This document shows positions 1-8,756 of a DNA stretch of 64,000 bases, piece by piece (positions within the stretch are counted from its first letter, which is position 1; every line of letters starts with the position of its first letter). The position numbers and the translations under genes are program-made. Source of the stretch: Bradyrhizobium centrolobii (GTDB taxonomy: Bacteria; Pseudomonadota; Alphaproteobacteria; Rhizobiales; Xanthobacteraceae); assembly GCF_001641635.1 (NCBI RefSeq), contig NZ_LUUB01000096.1, positions 68,152 through 132,151 on the forward strand, in the 5' to 3' direction. The notes under the pieces are model-generated. The model did not search any database. It was given only the letters and a program-made list of their open reading frames with translations, and had not been told where the DNA came from.

Positions 1-209
1 ATCAGCGTCACCCGCGTCGCCTGCATCCAGGCCGGATTGGCGAAATACTGCTGATACCAGCGCAGCGACAGCGAGGGCGGCGGGAAGGTCAGGAAGCGCG
101 CGCTGGAGAACGAGATCGGCACGATGATCACGACCGGCAGGATCAGATAGACCAGCACCAGGGCGCAAATGACATACAGGGCGATCCGGGCGGGGGATAA
201 TCGCGTCAT
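1..209 (-). CDS. ABC transporter permease, PotC type (cut by left edge)
   Basis: Only the first 69 codons of an inner-membrane permease subunit are visible; the frame stays open to base 1. The ATG at 209-207 overlaps the TGA of the upstream permease gene (ATGA), which implies translational coupling. The peptide starts MTRLSPARIAL, has one long hydrophobic helix at about residues 10-34, and then the periplasmic stretch SLRWYQQYF, typical of the second permease of spermidine/putrescine-type importers. It should form the heterodimeric channel with the neighbouring permease and be powered by the ATPase at 4262-5392. Family assignment is firm; the substrate is not known. Confidence 0.85.
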   Translation of the reverse strand, partial: MTRLSPARIALYVICALVLVYLILPVVIIVPISFSSARFLTFPPPSLSLRWYQQYFANPAWMQATRVTL

Positions 210-1075
210 TTCTGCCCCAACACGCGATCGAGTGAGATGAAGCGGCTGACGACGAAGAAGATCAGGAGCACGCTGACGAGCAGCACCACGGCGACTGCGC
301 TCGCCGCGCCGAACTGGTTGTAGAGCTCGACATTGCGGCTCACCAGCATCGACACCATCACGGTGCGGCCGCCGCCGAGCAGCTCGGGCGTGATGTAGAA
401 GCCGAGGCAGAGCACGAAGACCATGGTCGAGCCCGCAAGCACGCCGGGCAGCGACAGCGGCAGGAAGACGCGGAGAAAGGTCAGCGCGGGATTCGCGCCA
501 AGGCTGGCGCCGGCCTGCATCAAATCGTTCGGGATCTTCTGCATGGTGGCATAGAGCGGCAGCACCATGAAGGGCAGCAGGATGTGCACGGTCGCCACCA
601 CCGTGCCGAACGTGTTGTGGACCAGCGCGAGCGGCTCGCTGATCACCTCGAGATAGCGCAGGAGCTGGTTGATCACGCCGGTGCGCTGAAGCAGCGCGAG
701 CCACGCATAGGCGCGGACCAGCACGCTGGTCCAGAACGGCAGCACGACGAGCGCGAGAATGACGATACTCCACGCTCGCGGCACGGCGTTGGCGAGATAG
801 GCCACGGGATAGCCAAGCAGCAGCGTGAGCACAGTGACAGACAGGCTGATCTCGAAGGTCAGTGCGAAGCTGCGCCAGTAGACATCCTCGGCGAGGATGC
901 GGCGATAGTTCTCCAGCGTGAACCCATCATGGTAGACCGACTGCCAGGCAAGCCAGCCGACCGGCAGCACGATCAGCAGGAGGATCACGAGCAGCGCCGG
1001 CGACACCAGGGCCAGCATCAGCCCGTGCTCGCGGCGCTGATGTTTTTGGGAGGGATCTGGCACGGATGTCGTCAA
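206..1075 (-). CDS. ABC transporter permease, PotB type
   Basis: An integral membrane subunit of 289 residues of the binding-protein-dependent transport family. About six hydrophobic segments are visible, and the cytoplasmic EAA loop that docks on the ATPase lies near residues 185-215 (QAGASLGANPALTFLRVFLP). The start is a TTG at 1075 preceded by GAGG at five bases; an in-frame GTG five codons on is the alternative. The gene sits 16 bp after the binding-protein gene and overlaps the next permease by four bases, so it belongs to the minus-strand importer operon. A polyamine, opine or related amine is the probable substrate, inferred from the operon. Confidence 0.88.
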   Translation of the reverse strand: MTTSVPDPSQKHQRREHGLMLALVSPALLVILLLIVLPVGWLAWQSVYHDGFTLENYRRILAEDVYWRSFALTFEISLSVTVLTLLLGYPVAYLANAVPRAWSIVILALVVLPFWTSVLVRAYAWLALLQRTGVINQLLRYLEVISEPLALVHNTFGTVVATVHILLPFMVLPLYATMQKIPNDLMQAGASLGANPALTFLRVFLPLSLPGVLAGSTMVFVLCLGFYITPELLGGGRTVMVSMLVSRNVELYNQFGAASAVAVVLLVSVLLIFFVVSRFISLDRVLGQK

Positions 1076-1091
1076 CGCTGCCTCGCTTCGG

Positions 1092-2153
1092 TTACTTCTG
1101 CATGAAGGACGCCCAGCGCTTTTCGGCCGCCTCGCCTGCGGGCGACGACCACCAGGCGTAGGACATCAGTGCCTGCTTGGCAGCGTTGGCCGGCTCACTC
1201 GGCAACTGCGCGGCGCGCTCGGGCTTGATCACGCCAGTCTCGAACGCCTTGGGATTGCCCGGGCCATAGTCGATATTGAGCGGCAGGTTGGCCTGATGCA
1301 CGGGATCGACCGCCTCGTTGAGGAATCTCACCGCCGTCTCGAGATTCGGCGCTCCCTTGAGGATGCAGAGCGAGGTGCTCTGAAGGATGCCCTGGTTGTA
1401 AGTGAAGGACACTTTCGCGCCCTCCTTGGCGACCGCGCTGACGCGGCCGTTCCAGGCCATCTCCATGTCGACCTCGCCGTCGTTCAGGAGTTGCGCCGAC
1501 TGCGCGCCGGAGGTCCACCACACCGTGATGTGCGGCTTGATCTCTTCGAGCTTCTTGAAGGCGCGATCGACGTCGAGCGGATAGAGCTTGTCCGGCGCAA
1601 CGCCATCGGCCATCAATGCCGCTTCGAGCGTTGCGATCGGATGGTTGCGCAGTGCGCGGCGGCCGGGGAATTTCTTCACGTCCCAGAAATCCGCCCAGCT
1701 ATTCGGCGCGTCCTTCGGGAACGTCTTCTGACTATAGGCGAGCACGCTCGAATAGAACTCATAGGAGATCGAGTAGGGGCTGCGATACGCCTCCGGCATC
1801 GCCGCGGCGTTCGGGATCTTCGAGAAGTCGAGTTTTTCGATCAACCCTTGCTCGCCGCCGCGCAGGCAATAGCCGGTCGGTGTGTCCACGACATCCCAGA
1901 TCGGCTTGCCGCTGCCGACCTGAGTCTTGATCGCGGGCCAGGCATCGGGAATCGAGTCCTGGTTGATGGTGATGCCGAGCTTCTTGGCGGAAGGATCGAG
2001 GATCGCCACGGTCTGCGCCTGCTGATAGGCGCCGCCTTGCGAGACGAAGGTGATCTGCTCCGCCGCATTGGCCGCGGTGCCAGCCAGTCCGATCAAGCCG
2101 AGCGAAGCGCCCAACAGAGCGTAGCCAAGTCTGACGTCCAGTTTCGTTCTCAT
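1092..2153 (-). CDS. ABC transporter periplasmic substrate-binding protein, PotD/spermidine-putrescine type
   Basis: An exported solute receptor of about 353 residues. From the ATG at 2153 (MRTKLDVRLGYALLGASLGL) there is a classic Sec signal peptide ending near AANAAE, and a GGAGG lies five bases upstream. An upstream in-frame start at 2186 would overlap the previous gene and disrupt the signal peptide, so it was not chosen. The mature part begins QITFVSQGGAYQQAQ, the usual opening of the bacterial extracellular solute-binding family that includes PotD and PotF. It delivers ligand to the two permeases downstream. The precise amine ligand cannot be read from the sequence. Confidence 0.88.
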   Translation of the reverse strand: MRTKLDVRLGYALLGASLGLIGLAGTAANAAEQITFVSQGGAYQQAQTVAILDPSAKKLGITINQDSIPDAWPAIKTQVGSGKPIWDVVDTPTGYCLRGGEQGLIEKLDFSKIPNAAAMPEAYRSPYSISYEFYSSVLAYSQKTFPKDAPNSWADFWDVKKFPGRRALRNHPIATLEAALMADGVAPDKLYPLDVDRAFKKLEEIKPHITVWWTSGAQSAQLLNDGEVDMEMAWNGRVSAVAKEGAKVSFTYNQGILQSTSLCILKGAPNLETAVRFLNEAVDPVHQANLPLNIDYGPGNPKAFETGVIKPERAAQLPSEPANAAKQALMSYAWWSSPAGEAAEKRWASFMQK

Positions 2154-2182
2154 CCTCGCCTCCTCCATCACCAAACAGGATC

Positions 2183-3502
2183 TCATTGTCCGATCGCATC
2201 CAGAAACTGGTACCAGCCGGCAACCATGCGCACGGCCGGCTCGCGCAGCGGATAGAACGGGATAGGCTTGAGCCGGCGCGCATCGAGCAGCCCGACCTCA
2301 GGCGCTTCGCCGCGCACGAAGGCGGCGAGATAGCGGCCCATCAGGCTGGACATCGCAACGCCCGCGCCATTGTAGCCCGTCGAGAACAGCGTGCGGTCGT
2401 CAAGCCGGCCGATATGCGGCACCGAATCGAGCGTCATGCCGACCAGGCCCGACCATTTGAACGCGAGCGGCACGTCGGCGAGATCAGGGAAGATGCCGAC
2501 CATCGCCTTGCGCAACGCGCCGAAGGCGGCTTCCGAGTCCTGCTTGCCGAAGGCGCCGCGACCTCCGAAGATCACGCGATTGTCGACCATGCGGAACCAG
2601 CGCATCATGCGCTTCGTCTCGGTGTAGGTGCGTCCCGTCGGCATCAGGCGTCCGGCGAGATTGCGCGGCAGCTTATCGGTCGCGATGATGGCGCTGCGGA
2701 ACGGGATCAGCGCGCGCTGCATGTGCGCGGTCGCGTCCGTCAGGTCGGAATAGCTGTTGGTGGCGATGATCGCCTGCTTCGCGCGCACCGCGCCGTGCGG
2801 CGTCCCGGCGACGATCCCGTCTCGCTCGCGCCGGAGTTTTAGCACCGGCGATTCCTCGAAGATCGCGACGCCGCGGCGCGCGAGACCGTCGGCGAGGCCG
2901 CGGACATAATTCAACGGATGGATCCCGCCGGAGCCGGGGTTGAGGACGCCGCCGACGAAAGTATCGGAGCCAGTTTCATCGCGCACTTCGCGCTTGTCGA
3001 GGATGCGGACCTCCGCATCGCCCATCTCGCGCTTCATCCAGTTGGCCTCATTGATCGCTGCCTTCAGCGTCGTCTCGTTGTGCGCGGCCTTGACCTGGCC
3101 GGTGCGCGTCAATGCGGCGCTGGTGATGCCGAATTCGGACACCAGCTCCTCGACGATGTCGGTCGATTCATGCGCGATCTCGTACATGCGCTGCGCCATG
3201 GCGCGGCCGTGCAGGGCATCGACCTCGCGGAACGACAGGCGGAATTTTGCGGTGATCACTCCGCCATTGCGGCCGCTCGCGCCCCAACCAGGGCGGTTGG
3301 CTTCGAGCACGACCGGCGACAGGCCGCTCTTGGCGATGTGGTGCGCCGCGGATAGCCCGGTATAGCCCGCGCCGATGATCACCACGTCAGCCTGATGCTC
3401 GCCCGACAGGACCGGAAAGGCGCGCGCCGGCTCGGCCGTGGCTGCCCACAGCGAGTTGGCCAATGGCACTGCGCTCCAGTCCCGTGTCATACCCGCGCTC
3501 AC
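2183..3502 (-). CDS. FAD-dependent oxidoreductase (DAO family, PuuB-like)
   Basis: A 439-residue flavoenzyme with an N-terminal Rossmann dinucleotide-binding motif at about residues 40-60 (VVIIGAGYTGLSAAHHIA) followed by the GWGASGRNGG segment typical of D-amino-acid oxidase and gamma-glutamylputrescine oxidase relatives. The C-terminal GYNGAG motif near residue 390 completes the FAD site. It probably oxidises a secondary amine or amino acid brought in by the ABC importer encoded in the same operon. It lies between the dehalogenase and the binding-protein gene with almost no spacing. PuuB function is inferred from family and context only. Confidence 0.82.
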   Translation of the reverse strand: MSAGMTRDWSAVPLANSLWAATAEPARAFPVLSGEHQADVVIIGAGYTGLSAAHHIAKSGLSPVVLEANRPGWGASGRNGGVITAKFRLSFREVDALHGRAMAQRMYEIAHESTDIVEELVSEFGITSAALTRTGQVKAAHNETTLKAAINEANWMKREMGDAEVRILDKREVRDETGSDTFVGGVLNPGSGGIHPLNYVRGLADGLARRGVAIFEESPVLKLRRERDGIVAGTPHGAVRAKQAIIATNSYSDLTDATAHMQRALIPFRSAIIATDKLPRNLAGRLMPTGRTYTETKRMMRWFRMVDNRVIFGGRGAFGKQDSEAAFGALRKAMVGIFPDLADVPLAFKWSGLVGMTLDSVPHIGRLDDRTLFSTGYNGAGVAMSSLMGRYLAAFVRGEAPEVGLLDARRLKPIPFYPLREPAVRMVAGWYQFLDAIGQ

Positions 3503-3505
3503 GGA

Positions 3506-4222
3506 TTACGCCGCAGGCCCAATGGCCGCATCGGCAAGAGCCTTCAAGGTCGAAAAATGGAAATCGGGCTTGGTCAGCGTCTCGACGGCGGGCGTGCCGC
3601 CGAAGCCCGCGATGCCCTGTCGGCGCTCGATCCAGCACACCTTGTAGCCGAGCTTTCGCGCGATCCCGATGTCGTGGTACTGGCTCTGCGCGACATGGAG
3701 GATGTCGGACTGCTTGTAGCCGAACGCCGATTGACGGCCCTTGTTGTAGGCGAAGAACTCTGGATTGGGTTTTGCGACGCCGGTGTCGTCGGCGCACACG
3801 GTGTCGTCGAAGGGATTGCCGAGCGCGTGTGCGTAGCAGGACAGCGCGACGCGGTCGGCATTGGTCATCGCGACGAGGCGGAATTTCGTGCGCAGGCGCT
3901 TGAGCGCCTCGACGGAGTCCGCGAACGGCGCCCAGCGCAGCACGGCGAGCTGGAACACGTCGCAGGACGCGTCGTCAGCGGGCAGTCCCAGCTCCTTGGC
4001 GAGATAGCGATAGACGTGAAACATCACCTCGCTCGAGCGCTCGTAATGCTTGTCGCGGCCGCGCTTGTAGGACTCGAAGATCTGGTCGTCGCTGAGCTCG
4101 GCCGGAGTCTTGCCCGAGATCCTGCGTACCGCGGAGAGCACGCCGGTCTCGAAATCGATCAAGGTACCGACGACGTCGAAGGTGAGAACCTTGAAGTTGC
4201 TGAACGAGGCTGGGGACGGCAT
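3506..4222 (-). CDS. haloacid dehalogenase, type II (HAD superfamily)
   Basis: A cytoplasmic hydrolase of 238 residues. The HAD motif I is FDVVGTLID with the nucleophile Asp16; the second Asp of the phosphatase signature is replaced by Val-Gly, as in L-2-haloacid dehalogenases, which form an ester with the substrate carbon instead of a phosphoaspartate. Motif II (AMTNADR) and motif III (CADDTGVAKPNPEFF) are present. Three bases separate it from the oxidoreductase gene, so the two are co-transcribed. In this setting it may act on a non-halogenated carboxylate intermediate; that is speculation from gene neighbourhood. Confidence 0.85.
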   Translation of the reverse strand: MPSPASFSNFKVLTFDVVGTLIDFETGVLSAVRRISGKTPAELSDDQIFESYKRGRDKHYERSSEVMFHVYRYLAKELGLPADDASCDVFQLAVLRWAPFADSVEALKRLRTKFRLVAMTNADRVALSCYAHALGNPFDDTVCADDTGVAKPNPEFFAYNKGRQSAFGYKQSDILHVAQSQYHDIGIARKLGYKVCWIERRQGIAGFGGTPAVETLTKPDFHFSTLKALADAAIGPAA

Positions 4223-4261
4223 GGGCTTCTTCTCTCGGGTTGGAACAAGGATGGCGAGGAG

Positions 4262-5392
4262 TTAGTCCACCCTGGGCACGACGATCGTGTCCTCGGGGTG
4301 GAGGGTGACGGTGAGACTGCCGCCGAGCGGCGGGATGCGGCTGTACGCCTGGTGGTAGGCCGGCTGGCGCAGGCTGAGCGCGATGCCGCCGGCGAGCGCC
4401 AGGAAGATGCGCAGGCTCTCGCCCTGGTAGACGATGTCGGTGACGGTGCCGGTCAGCCGGTTGCAGGCTGCATCCTGTGCGCCGTCTTCGATCAGAAGCT
4501 TCTCGCTGTGCACGGCGAGCATCAGGGCGTCGCCGCTAGGAATGGCGCGCGCGCTGCGCAACAGGGCATTGCCGAGCGCGACGCTTGAGGCATCGACGCG
4601 CCGGACGGGCAACAAGGTGGCTTCCCCGATGAAGCTCGCGACGAAGGAATCGGCGGGATGGTCGTGCAGGCGCTCGGGCTCGTCGATCTGGATCAGCCTG
4701 CCGTCCTTCATCACGGCGACGCGGTCGCTCATGGTCAGCGCCTCGCGCTGGTCATGGGTGACGTAGATGATGGTGGCGCCGATGCGCTTGTGCAGCGCGC
4801 GTAGCTCGATCTGCATGGATTCGCGGAGCTGCTTGTCGAGCGCCGACAGCGGCTCGTCCATCAGGATCAGACGCGGCTCGAAAATCATGGCACGCGCCAG
4901 CGCCACGCGCTGGCGCTGGCCGCCGGACAGTTGCGCGATGCCGCGTTCCTCGTAGCCGGCAAGCCCGACCATCGCGAGCGCCGCGCGCACCTTGTCAGGC
5001 CAGATCGATTTCGGCAGGCGCCGCGCCCGCAGGGGAAAGGCGACGTTCTCGCCGACGCTCATGTGCGGAAACAGCGCATAGTTCTGGAACACGACGCCGA
5101 GGTCGCGCTTGTGCGGCGGCATGTAGGTGACGTCGCGACCGCCGAAATGGATCGAGCCGGAGGAAGGCAGGACGAAGCCGCCCAATATGCCGAGCAGCGT
5201 GGTCTTGCCGGAGCCGGACGGGCCGAGCAGCGAGACGAACTCGCCGGCGCCGACGTTGAGCGATACGTCATCGAGGGCGCGAACGGCGCCGTAAGCCTTG
5301 CTCGCGGACCTGATCTCGACGCTTTCCGCTCGTTTGACCAACGATCGACCTCGTCTATCGTCCATCCCTTGGCGTGCCCCACTGCGCGCCAT
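4262..5392 (-). CDS. ABC transporter ATP-binding protein, PotA type
   Basis: The ATPase of the importer. Walker A is GPSGSGKTT at residues 57-65, followed by the signature LSGGQRQRVALARA, Walker B LILMDEP and a switch histidine in VTHDQREA. The C-terminal 120 residues form a TOBE-type regulatory domain (HSEKLLIED, VTDIVYQGESLRIFL). It is the first gene of the minus-strand operon. The ATG at 5392 gives 376 residues, but the first 20 residues do not look like family members; a TTG at 5341 has GAGG seven bases upstream and may be the true start. Confidence 0.88.
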   Translation of the reverse strand: MARSGARQGMDDRRGRSLVKRAESVEIRSASKAYGAVRALDDVSLNVGAGEFVSLLGPSGSGKTTLLGILGGFVLPSSGSIHFGGRDVTYMPPHKRDLGVVFQNYALFPHMSVGENVAFPLRARRLPKSIWPDKVRAALAMVGLAGYEERGIAQLSGGQRQRVALARAMIFEPRLILMDEPLSALDKQLRESMQIELRALHKRIGATIIYVTHDQREALTMSDRVAVMKDGRLIQIDEPERLHDHPADSFVASFIGEATLLPVRRVDASSVALGNALLRSARAIPSGDALMLAVHSEKLLIEDGAQDAACNRLTGTVTDIVYQGESLRIFLALAGGIALSLRQPAYHQAYSRIPPLGGSLTVTLHPEDTIVVPRVD

Positions 5393-5504
5393 AAGCTTGT
5401 TTTATAGACAGGGCGAGCGGAGCAGCTGGCGATTGCAGCGTTCGAAGCGCGCAATCTGCTGTCGCGCGCCCGGTCTCAAGGCTGTCATGCCAATGACACC
5501 AGAC

Positions 5505-5559
5505 TTGGCAAAACTCGGCAATTGCCAAATTCTTACCGGGCTCATAACATGGCGTTATG
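5505..5559. promoter_or_regulatory. two inverted repeats in the importer/LysR divergent region
   Basis: Two perfect inverted repeats lie between the importer operon and the LysR gene: TTGGCAA-N10-TTGCCAA at 5505-5528, with the size and symmetry of a LysR-type recognition site, and CATAAC-N5-GTTATG at 5543-5559, whose right arm contains the lysR ATG. LysR regulators usually bind the region between themselves and a divergent target and often repress themselves, so both are operator candidates. Function is inferred. Confidence 0.5.
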
Positions 5560-6495
5560 CCCGAGTTGCGACGGATGCTGCCCTCCAGTAACGCCCTGTT
5601 CGTCTTCGACGCAGCGGCGCGAAACGGCAGCTTCACGGCGGCGGCGGCTGAACTGAACGTCACCCAGCCGGCGGTGAGCCGGATGCTCGGCCAGTTCGAG
5701 GAGCATCTCGGCGTGCGCCTGTTCGATCGCACAGCGGGGCGCGCGGTCCTCACCGAGGAAGGCGAACTGCTCTATCGCCGCGTGCTCGAGGGTTTTCGCA
5801 GCATCGAAAGCGGACTGGTCGAGATCGAGCGCCGCCGCAAGGGCACCGAGACGGTGACGCTCTCGGTCTCCTCCGCCTTCACCACGCATTGGCTGATGCC
5901 GCGCATCGACAAGCTGCAGCGGCAGTTTCCGCAGGTCGACCTGCGCTTCCAGCTCATTTCCGGCGCGCTGCGCGGACCGGTGGAGAATGTCGACCTCGGC
6001 ATGCGCTTTCGCGACCGCGACGAGCCCTCATCCGGCGGCACGCTCGTGATGAAGGAAGTCATGCTGCCGGTGTGCAGCCCTGCCTATCTCGGCGAGAGCG
6101 AACCCGCTGAAGGCAACACGATCATCCGTCTCGCCGATACGCCGGGCGACTGGGCGGCGGATTATCCATCGTTCCTCACCCGTCGCCGCGGTCCGGCCAA
6201 GGCGTTGAGCTTCACTGACTATGCGGTCGTGGTGCAGGCAGCGCTGCTCGGCCAGGGCATCGCGCTCGGCTGGCTGACCGTGACCTCGCACTGGCTCCTG
6301 ACCGGCGCGCTGGTGCCGGCATCCGACACGCTGACCACGACGCGGCGCATCTGTGAATTCCTGCCGCCACGCAACCGGCCGATGCGCCCCATCGCCGCGG
6401 AGATCCGCGACTGGATCATCGCGCAGATGCAAAGCGAGATCACCGCGATCGACCGGCTCTATCCGAAGCTCGGAGCAATGGCCGCCTGCTATTGA
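5557..6495 (+). CDS. LysR family transcriptional regulator
   Basis: A 312-residue regulator with the N-terminal winged helix-turn-helix at about residues 8-65 (ALFVFDAAARNGSFTAAAAE, then LNVTQPAVSRMLGQFEEHLG) and a C-terminal periplasmic-binding-fold effector domain from about residue 95. It resembles the GcvA/AmpR branch. It diverges from the amine importer operon, which makes that operon its likely target, with the amine or a breakdown product as probable co-inducer. Its stop codon overlaps the convergent lipase gene by seven bases. Confidence 0.88.
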   Translation: MPELRRMLPSSNALFVFDAAARNGSFTAAAAELNVTQPAVSRMLGQFEEHLGVRLFDRTAGRAVLTEEGELLYRRVLEGFRSIESGLVEIERRRKGTETVTLSVSSAFTTHWLMPRIDKLQRQFPQVDLRFQLISGALRGPVENVDLGMRFRDRDEPSSGGTLVMKEVMLPVCSPAYLGESEPAEGNTIIRLADTPGDWAADYPSFLTRRRGPAKALSFTDYAVVVQAALLGQGIALGWLTVTSHWLLTGALVPASDTLTTTRRICEFLPPRNRPMRPIAAEIRDWIIAQMQSEITAIDRLYPKLGAMAACY

Positions 6496-7403
6496 GCGGG
6501 CGCGAGTGCGGCCAAGTAACGGTCCGGAAGATGATCGCCGATTCCCGGCGGCAGCAGCACGGAGAGATTGCCGACAGCGTCCGTCCGCATGTTCAGTGAT
6601 CTACCGCGGAAAAGATTGATGAGTTGCTGGACAAGTCCGGCGTTCGGCTGCGGCTCGTTGGAACCGAAATCAGGCGTCAGTTGGCCGGCGACAAACCTCG
6701 CGCCCCGTTGGCAGGCAAGATAGCGGCCGACATGTAGAAAATCGAGTTGGGGTGGCGGAACGGTGGGGACGATATCGGTGCCGTGCACCAGGCGATACGT
6801 CATCCTGCCGAACATGTTGTCGTAAGGCGTGACGAATTCGACCAGACCAACGCGCGGACAGCCATAGAGATAAATCTGCGCTTTGGTGAGCTGCAATTGC
6901 TGCCGCGCGAAATCGGCGATGACCACCGCAATTGCCGCTCCAAGGCTGTGCCCGGTGATGAAGATCGGCGCGCCGGCCGCCCCTGCCGACGTGAGCGCCG
7001 CCTTGACGTCGTTCCAAACGGCCGCCGCGGCCTCACGGAAACCCTCGTGAACGAATGCCTTCGGCCGGCCGAGGGTAAAGTCGCTAACCCAGTTAAGCAG
7101 GTTGAGCGGATCGGTGCCGGCAAAGGCGACGATCGTCGCGCCGCCCTTTCGCGCGATGACGCCGCGGGTGTCGGACAGAGGCAGCGTCGATTTCAGGGGC
7201 TGAATCAGCGTCCTGACGTCCGCCAAATCCCAGAAGCCGGAGACTGTCTCGATCGTCTTCGGCACATGGGTCTCGTAGGCGAGCTGCGACATCCACATCA
7301 TCGCGCGCGCGATGTCGAGATCGAAATCGCCGGAATTTTCGTTGAAATTCGCAAACGCGTTCCGATCGTATTGATCGGGAGGGAGTTCGACCAGAATGCT
7401 CAC
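6489..7403 (-). CDS. lipase, class 3 family
   Basis: An alpha/beta-hydrolase of about 304 residues from the GTG at 7403, which has GGGAG six bases upstream; an in-frame ATG at 7487 would add 28 atypical residues. The nucleophile elbow is GHSLG with Ser153, and the Asp and His of the triad fit HGTDIVP (Asp210) and FLHVGR (His224). No clear signal peptide is seen. The family cleaves triacylglycerols or related esters. It stands alone, converging on the LysR gene, and its in vivo substrate cannot be predicted. Confidence 0.78.
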   Translation of the reverse strand: MSILVELPPDQYDRNAFANFNENSGDFDLDIARAMMWMSQLAYETHVPKTIETVSGFWDLADVRTLIQPLKSTLPLSDTRGVIARKGGATIVAFAGTDPLNLLNWVSDFTLGRPKAFVHEGFREAAAAVWNDVKAALTSAGAAGAPIFITGHSLGAAIAVVIADFARQQLQLTKAQIYLYGCPRVGLVEFVTPYDNMFGRMTYRLVHGTDIVPTVPPPQLDFLHVGRYLACQRGARFVAGQLTPDFGSNEPQPNAGLVQQLINLFRGRSLNMRTDAVGNLSVLLPPGIGDHLPDRYLAALAPAQ

Positions 7404-7549
7404 ATCCAGCTCCCAAATGGTTACGGCTGCAATGCGTCGATCGAAACGGAAGGATGCTACTCTCGCATACGAGCGGCGGATTGACAATCTCCGCGAGCAA
7501 CGGCGCGAGCGCTGTTGCTCCGGTTTGCAGATCAGGTTACCGCCCGGCG

Positions 7550-8740
7550 CTACTGATGTTCGATCGCGCGGATCACACCGCGGAGCTCGGCGAGGCCGCG
7601 GAGGCGACCAATCGCGGTGTAGCCGGGATTGGTGCGCTTGGTGGCGGCGAGATCGTCGAGCATGCGATGGCCGTGATCGGGGCGGAAGACGATCTGCCGG
7701 TCCGGTGAGCGCCGCGCGTTCTCTTTCAACAGCGCCTTCAGCACCGCGACCATGTCGACGTCGCCGTCGAGATGATCGGACTCGTAGAAGGACAGGCCGT
7801 CGGCCTCCCGCTTGGTCGCACGCAGATGCGCAAACGCGATGCGCGGGCCGAAGCGCTCGGCCATCGCCGGCAGATTATTTTCGGCACGCACACCGAGCGA
7901 GCCCGTGCAGAGGCAGATGCCATTGGCCTTCGACGGCACGGCGTCGAACAATGCCTGATAATCGTCGGCCGTCGAGGCGACGCGCGGCAGGCCGAACAGC
8001 GGACGCGGCGGATCGTCCGGGTGCAGCGTCAGCGACACGCCGAGCTGCTCGGCGACCGGCGCGACGCGCGCAAGGAATTCGGCGAGATGCTGGCGCAGGA
8101 TCTTTGGCGTGATCTCGCGATACTGTTCGAGCCGGTCGCGGAATTGCGGGATGGTCATGGGCTCGGTGGTCGAGCCGGGTAGCGCGCTGGCGATGACCAT
8201 GACGAGATAGTCGATATCGGCCTGCGTCATCTGCTCGAACAGCTTTTTCGCGCGCGCCTGCGCCTCCGGCGAATATTCGGCGGTCGCGCCCGGGCGCTCG
8301 AGGATGTGCAGCTCGAAGGCGGCGAAGCGGTCCTGGTCGAAGCGCATGGCGCGTGCGCCGTTCGGCAGCTCCCATTCGAGATCGGTGCGGCACCAGTCGA
8401 CGACAGGCATGAAATTGTAGCAGACGATCTTGATCCCGGCCGCGGCCACCGCCTCGAGGCTCGCGATCCATGCCTCGATCGATCGCGTCGCCTTGCCCCC
8501 TAACCGCTTGACGTCGTCGGGGATCGGGATCGACTCCACCACCGACCAGCTCAGCTGCGAGCGGCCGGGCTGGCCGTGTTCGATGAAGTTCTTGCGCTCC
8601 TCGACCGCCTTGCGCGTCCAGGCTTCGCCGATCGGAACCTGGTGCAGCGCCGAGACGATGTCCGTCGCCCCGGCCTGCCTGACATCGTCGAGCGACACGG
8701 GATCATCGGGCCCGTACCAGCGCCATCCCTGCAACATCAT
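7550..8740 (-). CDS. uxuA: mannonate dehydratase
   Basis: A 396-residue cytoplasmic enzyme that dehydrates D-mannonate to 2-keto-3-deoxy-D-gluconate in hexuronate catabolism. The N-terminus MMLQGWRWYGPDDPVSL and the segments HPDDPPRPLFGLPRV and CLCTGSLG are characteristic; His, Cys and Asp residues in these stretches are the metal and substrate ligands known for UxuA. GGGGAG lies eight bases before the ATG. It is the last gene of a minus-strand run with idonate dehydrogenase and the TRAP transporter, and the reductase supplying its substrate is divergently encoded at 13.9 kb. Confidence 0.93.
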   Translation of the reverse strand: MMLQGWRWYGPDDPVSLDDVRQAGATDIVSALHQVPIGEAWTRKAVEERKNFIEHGQPGRSQLSWSVVESIPIPDDVKRLGGKATRSIEAWIASLEAVAAAGIKIVCYNFMPVVDWCRTDLEWELPNGARAMRFDQDRFAAFELHILERPGATAEYSPEAQARAKKLFEQMTQADIDYLVMVIASALPGSTTEPMTIPQFRDRLEQYREITPKILRQHLAEFLARVAPVAEQLGVSLTLHPDDPPRPLFGLPRVASTADDYQALFDAVPSKANGICLCTGSLGVRAENNLPAMAERFGPRIAFAHLRATKREADGLSFYESDHLDGDVDMVAVLKALLKENARRSPDRQIVFRPDHGHRMLDDLAATKRTNPGYTAIGRLRGLAELRGVIRAIEHQ

Positions 8741-8756
8741 GCGCGTTTCTCCCCGA

